In this document: positions 46,277-54,971 of the stretch, piece by piece
Layout: every line of letters begins with the position of its first letter
Position numbering within the stretch: the first letter of the stretch is position 1
Position numbers and translations under genes: made by a program
The notes under the pieces: model-generated
Seen by the model: only the letters and a program-made list of their open reading frames with translations
Database searches by the model: none
Told to the model about the DNA's origin: nothing
NCBI GenBank assembly: GCA_945872355.1
Contig: CAMBZU010000011.1
Coordinates: forward strand, 1 to 57,543
Length of the DNA: 57,543 nt
DNA from: Chitinophaga pinensis
GTDB lineage: Bacteria > Bacteroidota > Bacteroidia > UBA4408
Reading direction: 5' to 3'

Positions 46277-47587
46277 ATGGCGAACGAGCAATATATAGTA
46301 GGTTTAGATGTAGGTACTACAAAAATTGTAGTAATGGTTGGAAGACTTACCGAGCATGGCAAGGTGGAGATTTTAGGCTTAGGTAAAACGGAGTCGGTGG
46401 GTGTAATGCGTGGTCAAGTTGCAAATATTGAACGTACGGTACAATCTATTAAAGTTGCAGTTGAAGAAGCAGAACAAAAAACTGGTATTCCTATTAAATT
46501 TGTAAATGTTGGTATTGCTGGTCAACATATCAAAAGTTTACAGCATAATGGTATAAGAACAAGAACCAATTCCGATACAGAAATTAATCAAAAAGATATT
46601 GATGCTTTAATTGATGACATGTTTAAGCTAGCCATGTTGCCTGGCGAAGAAATTCTAGATGTTATTCCGCAAGAATATATGGTTGATAACGAGTCGGGTA
46701 TTAAGGAGCCAATTGGGATGAGCGGCAGAAGATTAGAAGCTAATTTTCATATCATCACAGGACAAATTGCAGCCATCAATAATTTAGTTAAGTGTGTTAG
46801 AAAAGCAGGTTTAGAAGTTAGTGGTATTACACTTGAACCATTAGCATCAGCCGATGCTGTATTAAGCAATGAAGAAAAAGAAGCAGGAGTGGTACTAGTA
46901 GATATAGGTGGTGGAACAACAGATGTTGCTATTTTTCAAGATTCAATTATTCGTCATACAGCTGTGATTCCTTTCGGAGGAAATGTAATTACAGAAGATA
47001 TTAAAGAAGGATGTACTATCATTAAAGGGCAGGCAGAATTGTTGAAAGTAAAATTTGGCTCTGCGCTTGCAAGCGAAAATCAAGAAAATGAAATTGTATC
47101 TATACCTGGTTTAAGAGGTAGAGAGCCCAAAGAAATTACCATCAAAAATTTGTCGCACATTATACAGGCGCGCATGGAAGAAATTATTGAGCACGTGTAT
47201 TATGAAATAAAAAATTCGGGATTCGAAAAGAAATTGATTGCAGGCATTGTGATTACTGGAGGAGGAGCGCAATTAAAACATACCACACAATTGGTTGAGT
47301 ATATTACGGGTATGGATACACGAATTGGATATCCAAATGAGCATGTATCAAAAGGAAACGAAGATGTTGCAAGCCCAATGTATGCTACAGGTGTAGGTTT
47401 GGTGCTAAGAGGTTTTCAGAAATTAAAAGCAATTACCCCCGATGAAATAAATCAACCACTAGTAACACCAGAGCTAGAGCCAGAAAAACCACCAGTTACA
47501 GGCCATTCTATACCAGGTAAACAAAGTAGTTGGCTCGAAAAATTATTAGAAAAAACAAGGCAGATTTTTGATGAAGATGCCCAATAA
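46277..47587 (+). CDS. ftsA: Cell division protein FtsA
   Basis: Actin-like ATPase that tethers FtsZ filaments to the membrane. The phosphate-1 motif VGLDVGTTKIVVMVG is at the N-terminus, the SHS2-type 1C domain follows (LPGEEILDVIPQEY), and phosphate-2 VLVDIGGGTTDVAIF and the adenosine motif IVITGGGAQLKH follow later. The C-terminal segment SWLEKLLEKTRQIF looks like the amphipathic membrane-targeting helix. Length 436 is normal. Confidence 0.96.
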   Translation: MANEQYIVGLDVGTTKIVVMVGRLTEHGKVEILGLGKTESVGVMRGQVANIERTVQSIKVAVEEAEQKTGIPIKFVNVGIAGQHIKSLQHNGIRTRTNSDTEINQKDIDALIDDMFKLAMLPGEEILDVIPQEYMVDNESGIKEPIGMSGRRLEANFHIITGQIAAINNLVKCVRKAGLEVSGITLEPLASADAVLSNEEKEAGVVLVDIGGGTTDVAIFQDSIIRHTAVIPFGGNVITEDIKEGCTIIKGQAELLKVKFGSALASENQENEIVSIPGLRGREPKEITIKNLSHIIQARMEEIIEHVYYEIKNSGFEKKLIAGIVITGGGAQLKHTTQLVEYITGMDTRIGYPNEHVSKGNEDVASPMYATGVGLVLRGFQKLKAITPDEINQPLVTPELEPEKPPVTGHSIPGKQSSWLEKLLEKTRQIFDEDAQ

Positions 47588-47616
47588 ATAAATAGAAAAA
47601 TTAAATACAATATATT

Positions 47617-49134
47617 ATGCCAAACTCAATTATGAATTTCGACCTCCCAAGAGAAACTAACTCATCTATTATTAAAGTAATAGGTGTTGGCGGCGGTGGC
47701 TGCAACGCAGTTGATCACATGTATCGTCAAGGAATTAAAGGTGTTGACTTTATTGTCTGCAATACCGATCAACAAGCGCTCGATAAAAGTCCGGTGCCAA
47801 CTAAAGTAATTTTAGGTGCAACGTTAACTGAGGGCTTAGGTGCGGGATCAAATCCTGAAGTTGGAAAAAATTCGGCCATTGAAACCATTGACGAAATAAG
47901 AGCATTTTTGGATAAAAAAACTAAAATGATTTTTATTACTGCAGGTATGGGCGGTGGCACGGGCACAGGCGCTGCACCTGTAATTGCAAGTGTTGCAAAA
48001 GAAATGGGAATACTTACTGTTGCTATTGTAACTATTCCTTTTGGTTTTGAAGGAAAAAGAAGAAAAGCGCAAGCAGATGCTGGAATTGAAGAATTAAAAA
48101 AGAATGTAGATACCTTGCTTGAAATTCGTAATGATAAGTTAAGAGAGATTTACGGTAATTTAAAAATGACTGATGCTTTTGGGCATGCCGATAATATACT
48201 TACAACAGGTGCTAAAGGTATTGCAGAAATCATTACTGAAAAGTTACATGTAAATACCGATTTTGCAGATATTCAAACAGTGTTGAAAGATAGTGGTGTG
48301 GCAATTATGGGAAGTGCTGAAGCAAGTGGCGAAAATCGTGCTTTAGTGGCTGTTGAAAAAGCATTAAATTCTCCATTGTTAAATGATAGTAATATTAAAG
48401 GAGCTCGTCATGTGCTATTAAATATAAAATGTGGTTCTGGTGAAAATGAAATCAGCATGGATGAGTTTGGAGAAATTACAGACTTTTTACAAGATGCTGC
48501 TGGAGGAACTGCAGAAGTAATTCAAGGCTATGGTATTGATGATACTTTAGGTAACAATGTTATTGTAACTATTATTGCTACAGGCTTTAATAATAAAAAA
48601 GACATTGGCTTTGAAACAACGAAGGCACCAGCAAAAAAGGTTACTCCCTTGTATGGTAGCCCTCAGCCCAATGCTTTACAAACTGAAATAGTTGCAACAA
48701 ATGAAGTAAAAGCAACAGATCATATTGTTTACTCATTGGATAGCGATAGCTCAAATAATGTAGATGGCTACAATTATGCTTCAGTTGAATCTAATTTGAA
48801 TATACATACAGAAGAGGCCATTGTAAAAGATGTGGCATTTGAAGATCAACAAATTGCTAACAGCGCTAATTCAAATGAAATTGAAAGCAGCAGCACAGCT
48901 ATGATTGTAAGGTCAAATGAAAGAAAAGAACGTTTGAAAAACTTCAGTTGGAATAGTGTAAATAAGTACAATGAATTAGAATCAAGGCCAGCTTATCTTA
49001 GAAAAAATGTACAATTAGATAATGTGCCTCATTCATCAGATTCTCAAGTTTCGAGATACACATTATCAGAAGGGGAAGATAAAAAGACAGAAATAAAGCC
49101 CAACAATTCTTTCTTACATGACAATGTAGATTAA
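47617..49134 (+). CDS. ftsZ: Cell division protein FtsZ
   Basis: Tubulin-like GTPase that forms the division ring. GVGGGGCNAVDHM at the N-terminus, the tubulin signature GGGTGTG at about 111-117, the T7-loop area NADFADIQ-like stretch (TDFADIQTVLKDSG), and a globular domain ending near 330. It is followed by an approximately 170-residue variable linker and tail, with RPAYLRKNV and the final NNSFLHDNVD. The 505-residue length is long compared with about 390 in many bacteria, as is usual in Bacteroidota. It closes the operon. Confidence 0.98.
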   Translation: MPNSIMNFDLPRETNSSIIKVIGVGGGGCNAVDHMYRQGIKGVDFIVCNTDQQALDKSPVPTKVILGATLTEGLGAGSNPEVGKNSAIETIDEIRAFLDKKTKMIFITAGMGGGTGTGAAPVIASVAKEMGILTVAIVTIPFGFEGKRRKAQADAGIEELKKNVDTLLEIRNDKLREIYGNLKMTDAFGHADNILTTGAKGIAEIITEKLHVNTDFADIQTVLKDSGVAIMGSAEASGENRALVAVEKALNSPLLNDSNIKGARHVLLNIKCGSGENEISMDEFGEITDFLQDAAGGTAEVIQGYGIDDTLGNNVIVTIIATGFNNKKDIGFETTKAPAKKVTPLYGSPQPNALQTEIVATNEVKATDHIVYSLDSDSSNNVDGYNYASVESNLNIHTEEAIVKDVAFEDQQIANSANSNEIESSSTAMIVRSNERKERLKNFSWNSVNKYNELESRPAYLRKNVQLDNVPHSSDSQVSRYTLSEGEDKKTEIKPNNSFLHDNVD

Positions 49135-49151
49135 TCATAAAACAATCTTTT

Positions 49152-49190
49152 AAAGCCGCTGTGACATAAGTTGTTCAGCGGCTTTTTTTT
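49152..49190 (+). terminator. Rho-independent terminator of dcw operon
   Basis: AAAGCCGCTG (49152-49161) pairs perfectly with CAGCGGCTTT (49176-49185) around a 14-base loop and is followed by T-rich sequence. It lies 18 bases after the ftsZ stop. Confidence 0.93.
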
Positions 49191-49371
49191 GTCATAAACA
49201 GAAGCAATAGGTAGTAGATGGCGAAGCGCTCTTTAAACCCAAATTCTACATTAGCAATTTACTCAAATCACTTTCCTTCAATCCCAAGCACGCCTAACGA
49301 TTTAATGTGTTCGATTCAGATTGATGAACAGTAGGAATGAACCGTTTTTTCGTTGCTTTGTTATAGCGTTT

Positions 49372-50421
49372 TTATTCGGACTTAATTTTGTTTCCTTTGC
49401 CAAACTTCATGAAGTATTTTTCAAAACGTTGGTAAACAATATAGCTTAATATCAGTGTTGATATTATTGAAATTATTATTTTAAAAGATGCAGGTGCATA
49501 AAATAAGTATTTGCTTGTAACTGTTAATGCAATGCCTGTTACACCAAAAACTAAAGGGTGAATTAAATAAACTGAATAGCTTGCCTCACCCAAAAGTGCA
49601 AGCGGTTTATGGATAAATTTAGGAAGCTCAAAAGTCATTTTATAAAAAGAAAAACAGATTAAAAAACAGCAAGCTGTAAAAATTAACCTATTTACTCCAG
49701 TTACTAAATTAATCTTGTCACCTGTTACTGGATAATAAATAAATAAACTAATGCCCAAAAGCATAATTGCAAAAACGATTGAGTTTTTTATTTTTGTGTT
49801 ATGAAAAAATAGTCCTATTAAAAAACCACCAAGAAAAAGAAAAACTTGATTTAATGGATTTGTATAATTATGCCATTGCTCACTAAGTATTATAGCTTGA
49901 TTTAAGTTATAAAATGTAAAGTGCAAATATAAGCCCAATATAATAATTGCAAGCAATACCATAAGTGGTTTATAGGATTTTGTAAAGAGTATAAAGAATG
50001 GAAAGAAGACATAAAAAACCAATTCGTTACCAATTGACCAGATACCTGCAGAAAAATAGGTGTTCCATTTAATAAATCCAAATAGACCAGTAAGGTTTAG
50101 AAAGAGGTTATAAAAGTCAGGCGTTTTTCTTGATAAGATGATAGCAACAATGGTTACAAGCCAAAGTAATGGAAATATTCTGAAAATTCTTTTTTTGAAA
50201 AAGGAGATAATATCTTCTTTATTAGGTTTCATTTTTTCGAAATAAACATAGTAAAGTGTAAGTCCGCTAAGAACATAAAATATAGAAACTCCATAAATAC
50301 CAAGTCTTCCCATAAAAGTGTCAGCTGAAAATTCATCAAATGTCCATTCTAGATAATGGTAAATCATTATTCCCAAAGCAGCTAATCCTCTTAAGTAGTC
50401 TAAGTTATATAGTCTTTTCAT
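49372..50421 (-). CDS. Acyltransferase 3 family membrane protein
   Basis: Integral membrane O-acyltransferase, probably modifying a surface polysaccharide or other envelope glycan. The N-terminus LDYLRGLAALGIMIYHYLEW has the family's Arg and His (His about 21). About ten hydrophobic segments fill the 349 residues; GEASYSVYLIHPLVFG near 285 is the typical late motif. The acyl group and acceptor cannot be told from sequence. No glycan synthesis genes are adjacent. A -7-like element (TATATTTG on the minus strand, 50489-50496) lies upstream. Confidence 0.9.
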   Translation of the reverse strand: MKRLYNLDYLRGLAALGIMIYHYLEWTFDEFSADTFMGRLGIYGVSIFYVLSGLTLYYVYFEKMKPNKEDIISFFKKRIFRIFPLLWLVTIVAIILSRKTPDFYNLFLNLTGLFGFIKWNTYFSAGIWSIGNELVFYVFFPFFILFTKSYKPLMVLLAIIILGLYLHFTFYNLNQAIILSEQWHNYTNPLNQVFLFLGGFLIGLFFHNTKIKNSIVFAIMLLGISLFIYYPVTGDKINLVTGVNRLIFTACCFLICFSFYKMTFELPKFIHKPLALLGEASYSVYLIHPLVFGVTGIALTVTSKYLFYAPASFKIIISIISTLILSYIVYQRFEKYFMKFGKGNKIKSE

Positions 50422-50580
50422 AATTGTCTTTTATTGCTAGCGCAAAACTCCCTTATTTTTAATGTATAAATGCCTTGCTTATTAATCACAAATATACGTT
50501 TTAAATTAAACTGAAAATTTCTTTAGGCTTGTTGTTTCGACCAACCATCTTGGCTCCTGCCATTACTTTTTGTGTCTTTT

Positions 50581-51006
50581 TTATTTGACATTTTTTATAA
50601 ACTTTTGTTGTCCAATCGATTTGTTATTGTCAAACAATTGTAAGAAATAAATTCCATCTGAAAGTGACGCCACGTTAATTTGTTTTTCGGCATTATTTAT
50701 TACTCCTATTTGCATTTCTTGGCCTGCAATACTTGCTATTTTGTAGGTAATATTGTATAATAAATCTTGTGTAACATTAAGTGTTGTTGTTACTGGATTT
50801 GAGACAAGAATATTATTGGCAACTTTATTTACTTCATTCAGGCCAACTGCTGTTGTAATATTGATGGTGTAATCTTCTGTTTCTCCCCAATCCATAACAT
50901 CTGCCGCTGAAGTGCTTATAAAGTTGTTCCTCTTTATCAATATCCAAGGCGCTATTAATTGTAGAAAAGCTATTGTCCTTTGCTGTACCATAATTATTAA
51001 AAACAA
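50581..51006 (-). pseudogene. 3' remnant of a GEVED/T9SS secreted protein
   Basis: Only the end of a secreted protein remains. Residues about 29-55 match the end of a GEVED module (ISTSAADVMDWGETEDYTIN), and the rest is a T9SS sorting domain (ASIAGQEMQIG...DGIYFLQLF...QQKFIKNVK). No signal peptide or N-terminal domain is present. The first 28 codons do not resemble the family, while another frame (FNNYGTAKDNSFSTIN) looks more natural, which suggests a frameshift near 50925. It is unlikely to be exported as a whole protein. Confidence 0.75.
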
Positions 51007-51046
51007 TTGATTCTTCAGGTCTAACTAGATCTCATAAAGACACTTT

Positions 51047-51277
51047 TTAAATCTCTGCAAGACGATTTAATTTATCCCCCGTTATAGAAACTTCGTCTCT
51101 TTCAATACGACTGTAACCGGAAGGACTCATTCCCATTTCCATAGCTACAGAATCTTGACTATAATCGCGGTATTCACCTATACGACGTATTTTTTGACCT
51201 ATGCGGTAAAATAAACCGAAACACAGAAATAAATCGTATTTTTGTATAAAATTAACCAGTAGTAAAAAATAAAACAA
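51047..51277 (-). pseudogene. Truncated XRE-type helix-turn-helix regulator
   Basis: A clear HTH reads IGQKIRRIGEYRDYSQDSVA and MGMSPSGYSRIERDEVSITG, ending at KLNRLAEI followed at once by a stop. Related Bacteroidota proteins continue past this point with a further helix and tail. Adding one T in the run near 51047-51052 would reopen the frame for about 12 codons, so a small deletion is possible. The 30 residues before IGQKI are hydrophobic and unlike the family, so the true start is unclear. It may be a remnant at a rearrangement junction with the T9SS fragment. Confidence 0.6.
51237..51244 (+). promoter_or_regulatory. -7 element before cytochrome c gene
   Basis: TATTTTTG, an exact TAnnTTTG match, 35 bases before the ATG of the cytochrome c gene. 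No TTTG is found at the expected -33 distance. Confidence 0.4.
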
Positions 51278-51278
51278 A

Positions 51279-51872
51279 ATGAAAAAAAACGTTTTAATTA
51301 TGGTATTAATGGCAATTAGCTTTGCTCTTTATATCACATCTTGCTCAAGCAATAATCAAGAGTCAAATGAAGAAAAAACTACGGTTACTGTAAACCCCGA
51401 AGACGTTGTTAAACATGGCGAATACCTTGTAACCGTAATTGGCTGCAACGACTGCCATTCTCCCAAAAAAATGGGTGCCAACGGACCCGAAATTATTCCT
51501 GAATTAATGTTGTCGGGGTATCCTTCAGACAGACCGATTATAAAATTTGATAGCAAGTTGATTAAAGAAGGTTTTGCCATGTTTTATCCCGACCTAACAG
51601 CTTCTGCCGGACCTTGGGGTGTTTCATTCGCAGGCAATTTAACACCTGACGTAACAGGGATAGGCAACTGGACAGAGGAACAATTCAAAAAGGCAATTAG
51701 AGAAGGTAAATTCAAAGGTTTAGAAGGTGGGCGAATGCTTTTGCCTCCGATGCCTTGGTATAATTATGAAAGTTTAAAAGATGATGATGTTCATGCAATA
51801 TTTATGTACTTAAAAAGTATCAACCCTGTTAATAATATAGTTCCAGCACCCATTACTCCTGACAAAATGTAA
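51279..51872 (+). CDS. Cytochrome c family lipoprotein
   Basis: Predicted periplasmic monohaem electron carrier. A lipoprotein signal (ending ITSC, Cys about 22) is followed by an acidic linker and one haem-binding motif C56-N-D-C59-H60. A late Met in LPPMPWYNY probably supplies the sixth iron ligand. NLTPDVTGIGNWTEEQFKKA is typical of the cytochrome c subunit of dehydrogenase-type complexes. No partner dehydrogenase is adjacent; the next gene is a DsbA-like thiol oxidoreductase. Confidence 0.88.
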   Translation: MKKNVLIMVLMAISFALYITSCSSNNQESNEEKTTVTVNPEDVVKHGEYLVTVIGCNDCHSPKKMGANGPEIIPELMLSGYPSDRPIIKFDSKLIKEGFAMFYPDLTASAGPWGVSFAGNLTPDVTGIGNWTEEQFKKAIREGKFKGLEGGRMLLPPMPWYNYESLKDDDVHAIFMYLKSINPVNNIVPAPITPDKM

Positions 51873-51928
51873 TGAGGGATTTATTTCTATACGTTTACCC
51901 AAAATGATTTGTTGAACATAATAAATGA

Positions 51929-52012
51929 AGGGAAAAATCTGCTTTAAAAGAGCCTACCAGAGTTGGTAAATTTACCATGGAACAGCCTTCGGCAGTGAGA
52001 CACTTGAAAAAA
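51929..52012 (+). other. Possible remnant of an ArsR-like regulator
   Basis: The frame just upstream of the DsbA-like lipoprotein reads ALKEPTRVGKFTMEQPSAV then RHLKKM. The two blocks resemble the ArsR-family pieces ALADPTRL and QPAVSRHLKVL, but the helices between them are missing. It may be a deleted regulator whose frame runs into the lipoprotein. The match is short and could be chance. Confidence 0.3.
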
Positions 52013-53014
52013 ATGAAAATAACTTATCTTATTTTAATCACAATATTCGCAATTGGCAATTTAGCTTGTCAAACTCAAACAAAAAAGAAAATGGAAATTA
52101 AAAACCCTTTAATATGCGACCCTGAAAGTGGTATTTGTGAAATACCAACTAACAAAACAAGTTCAGCAAACAGTAGTTTGGAAAAAGCAAGAATAAAACC
52201 TATAAAAATAATTTATTATACCGACCCTATATGTTCTTCTTGTTGGGGCATTGAACCACAACTACGAAAGCTAAAATTAGAGTATGGAAACAACATTGAG
52301 GTTGAATACAGAATGGGAGGCCTACTTCGTGATTGGAGTTATAATAGTGGAGGAATTAGCAAGCCTTCTGACGTAGCTCATCATTGGGACGAAGCAAGCA
52401 TTTTTTATGATATGCCCATGGTCGGAGACGTTTGGTTAGAAGACCCATTGCATTCGTCTTATCCACCTTCAATTGCTTTTAAGGCCGCACAAATACAAGA
52501 CAATGAAAAGGCAATTTTGTTTCTTCGTGAAATACGAGAAATGGTTTTTCTTCAAAAAAAGAACATTACAAAATGGGAATATTTAGAATTAGCAGGAAAA
52601 AAGGTTGGACTTGACATTATTAAGTTCAAAGCCGATTACGAAGGAAAAGCAAAAGAACTTTTTGAAGAAGATTTAAAATTAGGTAGAGAATTAGGCGTAA
52701 GGGGTTTCCCTACAATGTTTTTTACAGACTCAACAGGAAATAAAGAAATGGTTTATGGTTCGAAACCATACAGCACGTTTGAGAATGTTTTGGTTAAATT
52801 GTATCCTTCTGCTACCAAAAACATTTATGACAAAACATGGAATGCAGTATTTTCAAAATATCATTCATTGACAGCAAAAGAATTTTCCGAACTGACAGAA
52901 AAACCACGAAACGAATGTGAAAAATATTTAGATGACTTAACTGCAAACGGAAAATTAGAAAAACTGGCAACAAAAAACGGAGCAATTTGGGCGTTGAAAA
53001 ATACTAGCCGCTAA
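52013..53014 (+). CDS. DsbA/SpxH-like (Thioredoxin_5) lipoprotein with CSSC
   Basis: Thiol-disulfide oxidoreductase of the FrnE/SpxH (YjbH) branch, but predicted to be a lipoprotein: the signal ends in GNLAC (Cys19 from Met 52013). The thioredoxin fold has the active site DPICSSCWGIEPQLRKLKLE (Cys74 and Cys77), the GGLL motif, the helical insert and the cis-Pro in GFPTMFF. The last 60 residues look like a small winged helix (FSELTEKPRNECEKYLDDL). The frame is open from 51977, but the signal peptide fixes the start at 52013. The neighbouring convergent gene carries a paralogous domain. Confidence 0.83.
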   Translation: MKITYLILITIFAIGNLACQTQTKKKMEIKNPLICDPESGICEIPTNKTSSANSSLEKARIKPIKIIYYTDPICSSCWGIEPQLRKLKLEYGNNIEVEYRMGGLLRDWSYNSGGISKPSDVAHHWDEASIFYDMPMVGDVWLEDPLHSSYPPSIAFKAAQIQDNEKAILFLREIREMVFLQKKNITKWEYLELAGKKVGLDIIKFKADYEGKAKELFEEDLKLGRELGVRGFPTMFFTDSTGNKEMVYGSKPYSTFENVLVKLYPSATKNIYDKTWNAVFSKYHSLTAKEFSELTEKPRNECEKYLDDLTANGKLEKLATKNGAIWALKNTSR

Positions 53015-53027
53015 ACAAGTCGCTTCC

Positions 53028-54971
53028 TCAAATTGAAATTTTAGAGGATAATTTAACCTTCCAAACAGTTCCATTTTTAATCCTATAATTATCAATTTTA
53101 CCTTTATCATATAAGTCATTCAGCAATATGCGTGACTCTGCAATTGATATGTTCAAAATAAAAGAAAATTCAGATTCAGTCATATTGGGATATAAAGAAA
53201 ATAACGCCTCGGCACTGCAATTAATTGTATTCTTTACTGCATTAGGAATTACCTCAAGAATAATTTCTTCGAAATTTTCATATGTTTGAACACCATTTAT
53301 TCTATTAAAGGCGATACCATCCTTTAAAAAGATTAACGTTGGAAACATTGTTATTTTTAAATCTTTCGCTAATTCTAAATCAGCTTCAAGCAATTGAGAT
53401 CCTTTACCTGTGCAGTCTTCCTTTAATACGGCAGCATCTATACCACTTGAAAGAGCCGCATTTTCAATTATTCCCCACCTAGTGATATTCTTTTTTTCCA
53501 AGAACACTAATTCTTTCAATCGTCGTAAAAAAGTAATTGCCTTATCGCTGTCTTGTAATTGCGCAGCTTTAAAAGCAATTAACGGCAAATAAGAAGAATA
53601 CAATGGGCCCTCTAACCAAACATCGCCATCTAAAATCATGTTTTGAGACGCGCTTAATTCTTCCCAGTGTTTCGCAGCATCTAATGGCGTTTTAATGCTG
53701 CCGATGTTAGATTGTTCCCATGATGGCCCACCCACCCCAATATGATAATCAATAGTTAGATAATCGCGGTATTCCAATTTTAACTTTCGAAGAATCGGTT
53801 GAAATAGCCAAGAAGCTGAGCATTGAGGATCTGTATAATAGATTATCTTTAATGGCTTTTCAATAATAGCCGATTTCTGTTTATTAGAATCAGACATTAA
53901 AGGCAATAAAAAGCCTCGTTCATTGTTTTCTTTAGGATTTAAAAATATTTTTTTTAATAGCCGGCCTTGGTCTATATGACTTTTAACTTCTAGTAATCTA
54001 GTTTGATAATAATTAGTAAAAGCCTCTTCAATAGTTTTAAATTTACTTAATGATTCAGATAAACACTTTGCATCTAAAAGTGCATTCGTTGTTCCTGCAC
54101 TCGTAAAAGGAAGAGTTAAATGTGCAGCATCACCAATTAAAACAACATTTTCTTTGTGAAAACTTGGAAGTAAATCAAAATCCCGTGTTTTCCAAATATA
54201 TGCACTTTTAAAATCTGTGGAATCTAAAATCGTTTTCGCATCAATAGGGAAATCTTTAATCATTTCTAAACAAAATGCTTTTAAGCTTTCGGGATTATTT
54301 TCTTCGCTGCCATCGGATAAATTTACATCATATTGCAGGAACCATACTTCTTCATCAGAAGAAGTTGGAATATATCCAAAAGCTAATCCTTTATCATCAC
54401 TTTGTATTTTTTGAAAAATAAGATGCTCCCCGTTTCTATTCATTATTTTGGAAGTGCCAACTATTTCATTTACCTCAACAGGACTAAAATTTGTTTCACC
54501 AAAAATCGAATCTCTCACCTTTGAATTACTTCCATCAGCACCAATAAATACATCTCCATATTCGATGTCTCCATTCTCAAAAACAGCAGCCACTACTTTA
54601 TTATTTTGATATAGAAAATTAGAAAAGGATCTTCCTTGTATAAATATTTCAAGCGTAGATAACGAATGAAGAAATGAAATCATCTCTGTTCGTTTTAAGC
54701 AATACCAATCATTTAACTTTATTTTAATTTTTTCTTGATTATCAGGTCTTCTGAGGATAAAAAGATTGACGTGTTGCTTCAATAGACGTGATTTCGTATC
54801 AATAAAGAGTTCGGATAGTACTGAAAGTCCATCATAATGTATCAAAAAGGCATGACCACTTTTGGGTAAAGAAGATGACTTCTCACATATCACAACCTCC
54901 CAATTTTCTGCTTGCAACTTTAGGCCCATGGTAAGACCTGCAATACCTCCACCAATTATAACTGCTTTCAT
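53028..54971 (-). CDS. FAD-dependent monooxygenase fused to DsbA/SpxH-like domain (CSAS)
   Basis: 647 residues in two parts. Residues 1-355 are a group A flavin monooxygenase: FAD loop GGGIAG at 7-12, GADG at 144-147 and GDAAHLTLPF at 280-289, which are the PHBH/TetX-type signatures. After a linker, residues 372-647 are a Thioredoxin_5/SpxH-like domain paralogous to the lipoprotein next door. Its active site is DPQC384-S-A-S387, so the second Cys is Ser; the cis-Pro (MFPTLIFL) and C-terminal winged helix remain. No signal peptide is present, so it is cytoplasmic. The start ATG overlaps the aminotransferase stop by four bases. Its 3' end faces the paralogue's 13 bases away. Confidence 0.88.
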   Translation of the reverse strand: MKAVIIGGGIAGLTMGLKLQAENWEVVICEKSSSLPKSGHAFLIHYDGLSVLSELFIDTKSRLLKQHVNLFILRRPDNQEKIKIKLNDWYCLKRTEMISFLHSLSTLEIFIQGRSFSNFLYQNNKVVAAVFENGDIEYGDVFIGADGSNSKVRDSIFGETNFSPVEVNEIVGTSKIMNRNGEHLIFQKIQSDDKGLAFGYIPTSSDEEVWFLQYDVNLSDGSEENNPESLKAFCLEMIKDFPIDAKTILDSTDFKSAYIWKTRDFDLLPSFHKENVVLIGDAAHLTLPFTSAGTTNALLDAKCLSESLSKFKTIEEAFTNYYQTRLLEVKSHIDQGRLLKKIFLNPKENNERGFLLPLMSDSNKQKSAIIEKPLKIIYYTDPQCSASWLFQPILRKLKLEYRDYLTIDYHIGVGGPSWEQSNIGSIKTPLDAAKHWEELSASQNMILDGDVWLEGPLYSSYLPLIAFKAAQLQDSDKAITFLRRLKELVFLEKKNITRWGIIENAALSSGIDAAVLKEDCTGKGSQLLEADLELAKDLKITMFPTLIFLKDGIAFNRINGVQTYENFEEIILEVIPNAVKNTINCSAEALFSLYPNMTESEFSFILNISIAESRILLNDLYDKGKIDNYRIKNGTVWKVKLSSKISI

